Made by a program: the position numbers and the translations under genes
Notes under the pieces: model-generated
Told to the model about the DNA's origin: nothing
What the model saw: only the letters and a program-made list of their open reading frames with translations
The model's database searches: none
Origin: Bretschneidera sinensis
Taxonomy: Eukaryota; Streptophyta; Magnoliopsida; Brassicales; Akaniaceae
Assembly: GCA_023935145.1 (NCBI GenBank)
Contig: CM043701.1
Span: 71,358,317-71,422,316 of the forward strand
Direction: 5' to 3'
Length of the DNA stretch: 64,000 bases
In this document: piece after piece, positions 55,888-64,000 of the stretch
Position numbering within the stretch: position 1 is the first letter of the stretch
Layout: each line of letters starts with the position of its first letter

Positions 55888-57240
55888 TTGTACCTCTAGC
55901 CTTTGAATGACTTGTTCATGTTTTGCAGTGGTCTGTCTTAACTCAGTTCAAAATTGCCTTTCATCTACTATGAACTGATATAGTGAAGTCATCAACTGTT
56001 GTTGTTGGGATACCAACTGTTATTGCTGAGTTACCAGTTGCCTCATAAGACTCTCTAAGTTATTTTTCTTTGTTTCGGGAATTGAGTGGGCTACTAGTTA
56101 GGAGTTCCTTTGCTGCCCTTGACTATTCTGATTGTTGCTCTAAGAGAAGTTTGGGTGATTTCACCATCCAGGGTTGTAAGTGTTTGCATACGGATTGTTC
56201 TTTGGCGGATAGTTGTTTGGTCCCACATAATTTTCTTGCTCTGGGTCTGCAGATGAATACAAAGGATATGTCTTAGTATTATGATCAAATTGAGAACATA
56301 TAGCGCATACCTAGAGTGGTGTAGCTGGTAGATTAAGTGAGGCATTCTGAGCAGTCATGGCTTTAACAAGCAGATCTAGTTTCCTCTCTATAGCAGCTAT
56401 TTGGGTAGAGGATCCTCCATTTAGGGTCACCTCATACATACCTTTGCTTTTGGGTCCATGTCTACCTCGAGAGGAGAATTTCTGGGTGTGTTCACTTAAG
56501 GTCTTGAATAGCTCCATGGCTTCTTCGCTATTTTTCGCCATCAGCACTCATCCACAACCTGAATCCATAATACTTTTATTAGTATCATTTAAATCTTTAT
56601 AGAAAGCTTGTACCAGTTCATAATAAGGTAGATTGTGATGTGGGCATTTGAGTAGTAGCTCGTTGAAATGTCCCCATACCTCAAAGAATAGGTATCCGTC
56701 CTTCTGTTGGAAAAACTGAATCTCCTTTCTCATTTGCCTCGTCTTTTGGGCTAGGAAAAACTTTCTTAGGAACTTGCTGGCCAACTCCTCCCAAGTATGG
56801 ATAGAAACTACAGGAAATGAATTGTACCACAGTTTAGCATTATTTTTTAAGGAAAAAGGGAAAGAATTAACATGATTTCTTCTTGGTCTAGGCCCCAGAT
56901 GTGCTGGAACTTGCAGAGATCAAAAAATTCCCGAAGGTGCAAGTATGGATCTTCGGTAGGTGTACCCCTAAAGTAAGTCAATGCACTGAGTATCTACAGA
57001 GATATGTAATAATTGTCGTCTGCCTTTGGTTGATAAGCAATGCAAGATGGCTAGTCAATGTTCCTTGGGATAAAGGATTGCTTCATCAGTCTTCGCTCAG
57101 GTGGTTATTGGTTTTCTAGCTGTTCCGCCATTGATGCTTCTTCCTCGAATTCCTCTTCTACCTCTTCAGAGTTGTCTCTAAGCCTTCATCGAATGGTCTA
57201 CTCAAGCTCTGTATCGAGGGGAAAGAAAGTTGGATGCTTT
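55888..57240 (-). pseudogene. Athila H Gag
   Basis: Capsid domain: FPFSLKNNAKLWYNSFP, TWEELASKFLRKFFLAQKTR, WGHFNELLLKCPHHNLPYYE (Retrotrans_gag), then SGCG, stop, KNSEEAMELFKTLSEH, RKLDLLVKAMTAQNASL, a damaged zinc knuckle CAICSQFDHNTKTY (last Cys is Tyr), NPYANTYNPGW, stop, NHPNFS, TAG at 56140-56142 in a Trp codon, and a Gln-rich coiled segment (QLVSQQQQL). Stops and a frameshift disable it. Confidence 0.75.
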
Positions 57241-57572
57241 GATCGAAGCCCTTGCATGAATCAACAAAAACCACTTCAGTGCAGCAGTTCAGTACTACTG
57301 CTCGGGTAGCCTCTGCCTCAAATGCGCTCGATTGCACAAGGTGTTGCGCTCGAGCGCAGTGTCATTGAGAGCATCTGCTGTAGTGCCTAAAACAGAAAAC
57401 GAAAAGGAAATAGATTAGGTTTTTGATGAAACAAAATAAAAGTGAAAAACATAAACTTAGAATTTTGAGATTTTTGATAAAAATAAAACATAATAAAATT
57501 AAAATAAAAATGACTAAACTAAACGAAAATAATTCTAAAAAGAAATTTAGTCAATCCCCGGCAACGGCGCCA
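57241..57572 (-). other. Leader and PBS of Athila H
   Basis: PBS 57555-57572 is identical to the tRNA-Asp 3' end. The leader is A-rich, with two palindromes (GCGCTCGATTGCAC, TGCGCTCGAGCGCA) at 57325-57359. Confidence 0.85.
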
Positions 57573-57578
57573 AAAACT

Positions 57579-58837
57579 TGTTGTACATTTATCTACCTAA
57601 ATTAATAAGAAAATAATTGAACTTGTTTTACTTGCAAGTGCACGAGGTCAACAGTAGCATAGTGTGCAAATGCGATATCATCTCCATAGGGATTGGTGAA
57701 TTTCGTTTTAGAATCAGTTTCACAATGTAAAAATTGATAGAAATAAATATTGAGTCTCGATTGATATTGATAAGAACATAGGGCTTTGATATCCACTACT
57801 AATCATACTTTCCCAATAAGTAATGTGCCAATGCTCTAGCCTTACCATGAATACCTAATAGTTTTCAACCTAAGGGCTTGGTCTGCTCCTTAAGCTATTG
57901 ATTTCCTTAAGCAATGAGTTAGGCATGGTGTATACTCTAACTCTTTTCTCTCTTAAGGGATTCAGCATGGTGTATACTGAGTTGTTCCTTAAAAAAGCAT
58001 AAGGTTTGTGAAAATTGACAACCACACGAGACCTAGGGCAGGTTACATGCTCCCGGTTTCTTATGTTGATTAACCCGAGAATCTGGCATGGATTTCTTTT
58101 GTTACTATTGTCAGACCCAGGACTCGGTCATCCAAATTGATCTAACTAACTAATCCATACCATATGCATATGTTGTTCAGACAAACATATATTAGGAATT
58201 CAATAAAATAAGCATTAATCAATTAAAACATCATAACATGGCTATTTGCAAAGGCAACAATACTCATATATGGAAAAGCATAATTAGGGCTTCAATCAAG
58301 CCCTATTAAGAAGTTAGTTACATATGTTGTTTATGATAAACATCGTCATGAACATAAACTAAATAGAAAAGATAAAACCCAAAGAATACTGTGGAGACGA
58401 GTCATCAATTCCTCTCCAAAGCTTACAACTCAAAAGCCAAATCCAAAGTAAAGTTTCTGTGCTTTATAAGCCTATATATAGGGTTCTAAGGACACCTCGA
58501 AACCCTAATTTCCAAAATAAGACCCGAAGACATCTTTCCAAAACTATCTCTGCCGCCTCTCTGTACACATGCGCTGGATCGCATGCTTTTGCACTCACAC
58601 AGGGTTGCACTCGAGCCTTCTAGATGTGCGCACAAGTGCTTGTGCGCTCGAGTGCACTTATCTGGTTCCAGATCTTCAGTTTTCTTCCTTAGAGCTTCAA
58701 AATGCTATCTTTTCTTCAAAGACCTAGAAAAAACACAAAAAGGACAAAAATGAAATAGAATATACTAAAATACATAAACAAAGAGCCTAACAACTATAAA
58801 TTAAGGGGCTTAAATATGAATATTTAAGCACTTATCA
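57579..58837 (-). repeat. 5' LTR of Athila H
   Basis: + strand TGTTGTACATTTATC to AGCACTTATCA; a palindrome cluster at 58566-58660 is decayed relative to the 3' LTR. Confidence 0.9.
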
Positions 58838-59045
58838 TAACTCAATATACTGGGGATGCTTATTAAAGAAGTGGGCGTAGGCACAATCATTGCCGAACCA
58901 CTATAAATCTGTGTTCATTCTCTCTCTATCCTTACTTTTTAATTTAGCAAACATTTTAATTTTAGTTTTATCGTTTATCTGATTTGAGTGTGCTAATCAC
59001 AATGGTTTATGGTGTGGAATCAATTCAAACCCCCCTTAGATTCCT
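58838..59045 (+). repeat. Left LTR of J, part 2
   Basis: Continues 41620 after Athila H; AAGAAGTGGGCGTAGGC to CAATTCAAACC matches 60762-60930 of the right LTR. Confidence 0.75.
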
Positions 59046-59924
59046 TACCTAGGGAGTGGCTGGCCAAGGTGTCAGCGATTGAGAAACCAGAAAAGTTAAA
59101 ACTATAACCCTAGAGGACCTCGTTGGATCACTAATAACCCAAGATATCAACTTGAAGGCACTGAAGGCTAACGAAGACAACCAAAAGAAGACCATTACCT
59201 TTAAAGCATCGAATGACGATGAAGAATACTCATCAGAAGAAGATGATGACATTTCAAAATTGACCAGATAGTTCAAGAGAAATCTTGAACAATTCAAAAA
59301 AGGGTAATAAAGAGATTAAATCCATTTTGTCTTATTTTTCTAATGATTCTACATGTAAGTTTTCATATCAGAACTATGATTCATCAAGAAGAAGAGAACC
59401 TGTGTACTTTGAATGTGACAAGCCCAATCACATTAAGGCAAATTATGAAAGGATCATGTTTCAAGAAGAGAAAAGGTTTAGTAACAACTTAGAGTAATAG
59501 TGAATCCGAAGATTCAGATGTCGAAAAGCAAGTCGCTAACCTCTGCCACATAGCCTTAGAAGATGAGAAATCTCTACCAAACGACAAGGTAAAGGAGGTA
59601 AACAAATCTAATAATGGTTGAGCTATCCAAATTTAGTCAGTAGTGCTTAATTATCTGCTTCATTTTTGCTTGCATGTTTCTAGGATTTCCATGCTTAATT
59701 ATTTTAGTTAGTTTAATCCCCATGTGTTCAGGAGGAGCTGAGGTTTGTATGTTTTATTTAATTCCCATGTGTTTAGAGGGAGTTTCATACCCAGTTTTTG
59801 ATTTTAGACAAAAAAAGGGGGAGAGGTTTAGACATTATTTAGTTTAGATGTCTACATCTGCTGTTTTGTTTATTTTTATCCGCATTGTCTTTTGATGGTT
59901 TTGTCTACATAAAAAAATGGAGAT
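59046..59924 (+). pseudogene. Copia J internal remnant: gag end only
   Basis: With stops, reads KALKANEDNQKKTITFKASN, EEYSSEEDDDISKLTR (acidic copia Gag segment) and YFECDKPNHIKANYERI, a zinc knuckle missing its first Cys and with the last changed. Nothing of protease, integrase or RT remains; the 59800-59924 sequence holds two purine tracts, AAAAAAAGGGGGAGAGG (59809-59825) and TAAAAAAATGGAGAT before the LTR. An internal deletion removed pol. Confidence 0.65.
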
Positions 59925-60945
59925 TATTAGAGTATTTAGTCTAATCCTAGATATTTGATTTAGAAAAACCCTGCGTTTATTACTAATAATTTTATTGAGT
60001 GCGTAAGACATTTAATGTAAGATAGTAGAATCAAGTATTTAATGTCAGATGATAGAATCAAACAATCAATACAGAATGAGAGAGGATTACGAAATCCAAG
60101 AAGATTCTAAGGAGATTGAGAATCCCAAGAAGATCTTGAAAAGATTATGGAATCCGAAATGTTTGAAGAATCAGAGAACATGTCGCGAAAAAAGAGCTGA
60201 CATGGGACTAGGCGCTTAGAGGAGGGCCTAGGTGCATAACAAAAAGACTAGGTGCCTAGCTAGGGGCTTGGAAGGGTATTGGACTAGCTAAGTGCCTGTC
60301 ATGATACTAGTTGCCTAGCTAGGTGTTTGGTAGAAGATCAAATACTGAAAAAGTAGGAGTTTTGACAATAAGATTTGTACCGATTAAAGAAATGGTTCGA
60401 AGGAGTTGCATGAAGGTTGTAAGCGACTCCATGATGACTAAAAAAGGCTTAAGCGCCTAGCTAGGCATCTGGTAGAGAAAGTGCAATGCACGCAAGTGCG
60501 TACAAGGACTAAGAGCATGCACACAAGTGCGTGCGAGGACTAGAAGCGTTTAATGAAGGCTTAGGTGCTTGGCTAGGTGTCTAGGATAGTTTTAGGCGCC
60601 TAATAAGGTAAAAGTGTAGAAAAGTGGTAAAATAGCATGCGTACAAGTGCATGCGACTGAGTATATGGACTAGACAACTATAGAGATGACTGAGAGAGGC
60701 ATAGGCACCTGACATGGAGAAATGGCCAAAGATGTGAGTTATTAACGAAGAAAGGACCAATTGAAGAAGTGGACGTAGGCAAAATAATTCCCAAACCACT
60801 ATAAATTTATGTCCATTCTCTCTTTATCTTTACTCTTTAATTTAGTAAATATTTTAATTTTAGTTTTATTGTTTATCTTATTTGATTGTGCTAATCACAG
60901 TGGTTTATAATGTAGAATCAATTCAAACCCTTTTGGATTCTTAAT
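59925..60945 (+). repeat. Right LTR of J
   Basis: About 1.02 kb; aligns with the left LTR except for a deletion of roughly 500 bases between AAGGACCA and TTGAAGAAG (near 60760). Carries CTAGGCGCCTAG-type motifs at 60205-60610. Confidence 0.75.
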
Positions 60946-61920
60946 AAAATTCCTCTCAAATAAATGAATTTCTAAAACTTCTTTTCATCTTGTTCTTTTC
61001 CCTTTTCTCCAAATACCTTACAACCATTGTGTCAAAAGAATTCAAAGGAAAATCTATGGATTTTCTCTCCAAAGATTTTCACCAGACTTTGTTGTGTCCT
61101 AGATAACTATTTCTCTAAAACCCATAGCAAACTCGATCGATTGGGGAGAAATAAAACCTTAAAGAAAACGATTTACATGACTCAAAGTATTTTTTTTTCT
61201 TATTCTAATTCAGTTAAACTACTAATATGATTCACTAATGCCTCAACCAAAATTGGCTCTATCATATATTGAGGGTTGTTGCATACGGTACCCTTTTAGT
61301 CAGTAGCAATTTGGACCATACATTTTCAAATTTGATTCAGTTGGCACATTCTGATCAATTTTCCCTCAAAATTTGTTCGATCAATCATGTGAGTTACACG
61401 TGATTGATTAAATCCTAAATTTCTATTCCATAACAACATTAAAATTAGTAAAAAAAAAAAGAAAAGGAGAAAAAAATATTAAAAAACATAAAAATAAATT
61501 CCATAAATAAAAAAACAAAAAATATGGGAAAATTTTTTGTCTTCTTCCACTTCTGGAAAACCAAAAAACAGAAGAAAAAAATTTATTTTTGTAAAGACAC
61601 AAAGAAAGCCAACAATAGAAGAAAAACATTGAAACCTCATAACTTTTTCTTTTCTCAAACTTTGAAAAACTAGAAATAGAAACAAGAGAAAAAAAACTCT
61701 ATAACTTCTCGATGTGGGTAAAAATCCACTCTCCAATCACTAGACGATACATGACATCACCAAGGGTAAAAAGGTCTTACAAGGGAAAAATAGTAAAACC
61801 TGCACTTAGTGGTTCAATGTTAAAAGTTATCAAACCTTAGAATGTTCTTGATACTCCATCTAAATCTCCAATCAACGATCTAGATCAATCGCCATTAATG
61901 ACAGACACTCCACTTATCTG
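60946..61920. other. Unassigned sequence, partly A-rich
   Basis: No gene or element end recognised. 61440-61700 is dominated by runs of A; the hydrophobic ORFs on the opposite strand are products of this bias. Confidence 0.3.
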
Positions 61921-62400
61921 TTATATAAAGCGAAAATCGTTAGAATAATCATGGCGTTGAATCCCATTTTCTTCACAAAATTCATTAAAATCTTTAGATG
62001 CGAATTCACTTACTCTACCAGGTCTCATGGTGTTAATGACATAGTTACTTTCTTTTTCTACAATGGCATTGAATCTTTTAAAGGCACCAAAAAATTTTGA
62101 TTTTTGTTTTAGAAAATACACCCAAAATTTTTGGGAATCATCATCAATAAAAAGAATTGAATAACTATTCCATCTATGGGAGCTTGGAGTGATAGGCCAA
62201 AAAACATCGATGTGAAAAATTGTAATGGATTTGTTAAGAATAATGCAGTAAAAAATAAATAAACATAGAGAATTTAGGTAGTTATGAGATAAAACACTAA
62301 TGTCCATGAGTGATGATAAGAGTGATTTCACTATAATGGAATGGTGTACAAAATTGAAGAGAGATATAACTCTTAAAAATCTTAAATCATAATACACCCA
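61921..62400 (-). pseudogene. Copia integrase fragment
   Basis: Minus strand reads HIDVFWPITPSSHRWNSYS (first Asp region), LFIDDDSQKFWVYFLKQKSK, GAFKRFNAIVEKESNYVI, MRPGRVSEFASKDFNEFCEE (the second catalytic Asp-Arg-Gly is replaced by GRV) and NGIQRHDY. Belongs to an unplaced copia; on its strand it follows, not precedes, the RNase H of element G, so it is a different insertion or a rearranged piece. Confidence 0.8.
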
Positions 62401-62779
62401 AATTTTGGCTGCAACAAATTAAATAAGGATAAATACAAGCCCTATTTCCGCTCAAAGCTCCGCTTTGCTCCGTTGCATTTACGCTTTGCTCCACTACTTT
62501 CTAATAAAGACCCTATTGATATTGGGTTTGGACTAAAGAATTTAAGTTATACTTAAAAAATCTACATATTGGCTTAAATTCCCATAAATAGCAAAATACT
62601 CTCCACCTATTCCAGAAAAGCCCCAAATGGGCATAACTCGAATGTTGTAAGCAACACTAATCGAGTCCAAGAAATGCTCAAACTTGGACAATGAAAGTGG
62701 TTTAGTCAATATATCTGCTAGATTATTTGTTGTCCCAATCTTCTTCACAACAATGTCACCGCTATCTACTATGTCTCAC
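62401..62779 (-). pseudogene. Copia G RNase H C-terminus and 3' end
   Basis: Reads VKKIGTTNNLADILTKPLSL and SKFEHFLDSISVAY, the end of copia RNase H, followed by a purine-rich GGAATAGGTGGAGAG (minus, about 62595-62612) that may be the polypurine tract. It is split from its upstream part at 63680 by a solo LTR. A CGCTTTGCTCC repeat is at 62449-62500. Confidence 0.75.
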
Positions 62780-63679
62780 TGTTGGAAATCACCTTGGAGA
62801 TGCCCAGGTGGTGATCTTCTAAACACCAAAGTCTAGAATGACTTGTAAAGATGAATCAGAAATAGAAACAGAAATCAAAGAAAGGAAAGGACACAACAAT
62901 TGTTATCGAGGTTTGGCAATAGCCTACATCCCAGTGAGTTCCTCTGAACTCTCTGCACTAAATCAATGGTTCTTTACAAATGCAGCAACCCTCTCCAAGA
63001 AACTAAAGTTCTTGAGAACCAAAGAAGAGAAGAAAGAAAGTGATAAGAACTATTGCAAAGCCCTCTACCCAATCTATGCTACTCTCTCTTTACAACCAGC
63101 CTCTCTTTTGAGATCTATTCTAGCGCCTCTCCTGTGTTTTGTGTCTTTGCATTCTCACACTTGCACTTGAATTCTCTTGTATGATGATCACTTGTGTTTG
63201 TTATGTTATTCTTGTCTCACAATTGTGTTGAGATTGAAGCTAGGTGACCCTTTATATAGTGCACCACTTCTTGAGCCAATCTTTGAAGTCAACCTCTACC
63301 CTTAGATCTTGAGGACTATTCAATCATAGCCCTTCATCAATCCTTAGTGATCCTGTGTGTTTTGTTCATGCATCCACGCACCTTTCAAAAGGCTAAAGAG
63401 ACTAGTCTTAGTGTGCCTAGCGTCGCGGCCTAGAACAGGGCAGGCCGCAGCTCAAGCCAGGGCACACAAGCTTCATGTTTTGGGCGCCGCGGCCTGGGGG
63501 AGGCTGAGCTGTAGCACACACCTCCTCCAGGCTTCCTCCATGCTGAGCACCGCGGCCTGACCTGATGCTGCACTCCTTTGGCAAGCTGTGCGCTAAGGCG
63601 CACACTTTGTGTGCTGAGGCGCCAAGGTCTAATGAAGAACCTTTTCAAACCATGTTTAAACCTTAGACAAACATCAACA
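62780..63679 (-). mobile_element. Solo LTR of the copia C/D family in copia G RNase H
   Basis: 900 bp, + strand TGTTGGAAATCACC to AACATCAACA, matching 8250-9152 and 15057-15948. Perfect target duplication CTCAC (62775-62779 / 63680-63684). Carries GCGTCGCGGCC, GCGCCGCGGCC and GCACCGCGGCC at 63418-63560 and a shorter GAA-type tract at 63022-63035. Confidence 0.9.
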
Positions 63680-64000
63680 CTCACCCAAAGTGATAACGAA
63701 CATCAATATGTTTAGTCCTCTCATGGAACATCTAATCATTGGACAAGTGAATGATACTTTGACTATCAAAATGAATAATAATCTCATCATGAATCCAACA
63801 TAATTCACTAAACAAACTTCCCAACCAAAAACTTCTTTTATTACCTCTGCTGTAGCTCTATACTATAACTTTGTAGTCGTAAAAGAAATAATAAGTTGTA
63901 AAATAGGCTTCCAACTAACAGCACATCCACTAAGCTAAAACACATAATCCATATAAGATTTTCTTTTATCAAGATCCCCTGTAAAGTCTGAATCAACATA
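63680..64000 (-). pseudogene. Copia G RNase H, upstream part
   Basis: Minus strand reads VDSDFTGDLDKRKS, AVSWKPILQLIISF, YRATAEVIKEVFGWE and MRGLNILMFVITLG with frameshifts; runs off the window end. Joins 62779 once the solo LTR is removed. Confidence 0.75.

Larger units (their letters stand above)
41621..58837 (-). mobile_element. Athila-type gypsy element H, near full length
   Basis: 17.2 kb including the 5.5-kb element I. LTRs of 1262 and 1259 bp, perfect tRNA-Asp PBS, gag, protease, RT, RNase H, integrase, an extra ORF in env position, and a polypurine tract. Target duplication GAACT/TAACT with one mismatch. Confidence 0.9.
40223..60945 (+). mobile_element. Copia-type element J, outer layer of the right-hand nest
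   Basis: Two homologous LTRs (40223-41620 + 58838-59045, and 59925-60945) enclose a short internal region with a gag remnant and purine tract; pol is absent. Athila H is inserted in the left LTR, so J is older. The ends are degenerate (TG is TG on the left, TA on the right). Confidence 0.75.

Noticed and set aside
56140..56142. H UAG as the same event as the codon-97 UAG of E and I
   Set aside because: It lies in the Trp codon of the FSW motif, two codons from the E/I site, and H has other nearby stops, so decay is simpler.
61423..61736. Phe/Leu-rich membrane-like ORFs
   Set aside because: Antisense of an A-rich low-complexity tract; no consistent start or homology.
61921..62779. Integrase and RNase H here as one copia element
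   Set aside because: On the minus strand RNase H comes before integrase, the reverse of copia order, so they are separate pieces.
1..64000. tRNA, rRNA or small nucleolar RNA genes
   Set aside because: Only tRNA-complementary primer sites were seen; no cloverleaf with A and B boxes or rRNA core sequences was noticed. A tRNAscan or Rfam run would be decisive.

Overview
This window is plant nuclear DNA, AT-rich, and almost entirely nested transposable elements. Evidence: LTR retrotransposons whose primer-binding sites match plant tRNA-Asp (Athila-type gypsy) and initiator tRNA-Met (Ty1-copia), a plant L1-type LINE with a terminal RNase H domain, a chromovirus, and one host gene of the plant-specific ECA1/prolamin-like family. 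The species cannot be named; a dicot is likely. I labelled elements with letters (A-L).

Layout. (1) 440-36560 is one decayed + strand copia element, K: gag and protease on the far left, integrase at 28.7-29.8 kb, RT-RNase H at 35.2-36.6 kb. It was opened by a solo LTR (L, 779-2568, inside the protease active-site region), by a tandem Athila-type element A/B (2853-28727, minus strand), and by a LINE (29841-35165) that itself holds a chromovirus F (30874-34791). A/B is interrupted by copia C (8250-15948, minus, in the RT gene), which contains an Athila-family solo LTR (11960-13566), and by copia D (20616-28273, plus, in its LTR), which contains the short non-autonomous element E (23350-26183). 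(2) 36.6-40.2 kb is the only non-repetitive-looking stretch, with one intact gene (39099-39512) encoding a secreted six-cysteine ECA1/prolamin-like protein with a Pro/Thr/Ser/Ala tail. (3) 40223-60945 is copia J, split by Athila H (41621-58837, minus), itself split by a younger non-autonomous element I (46018-51480, minus; perfect GAGCT target duplication). (4) 61.9-64.0 kb holds fragments of further copia elements, one interrupted by a solo LTR of the C/D family (62780-63679; perfect CTCAC duplication).

Insertion junctions were fixed from target-site duplications and from the reading frame of the interrupted gene. Nearly all retroelement genes are broken by stops, frameshifts or lost catalytic residues; exceptions are the gag of C, the protease-region ORF of H, and a long fused ORF in I.

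Main points for a second look: each LTR family carries its own cluster of short CpG-containing palindromes (CGCTCGATCGCA, GCCGCGGCC, CTAGGCGCCTAG and CCGATCGG types); E and I are two copies of a non-autonomous Athila-derived family whose ORF lacks capsid, protease and integrase and has a UAG at exactly codon 97 in both; and a non-coding 3' block with a short hairpin repeat is conserved among three divergent Athila-type elements.
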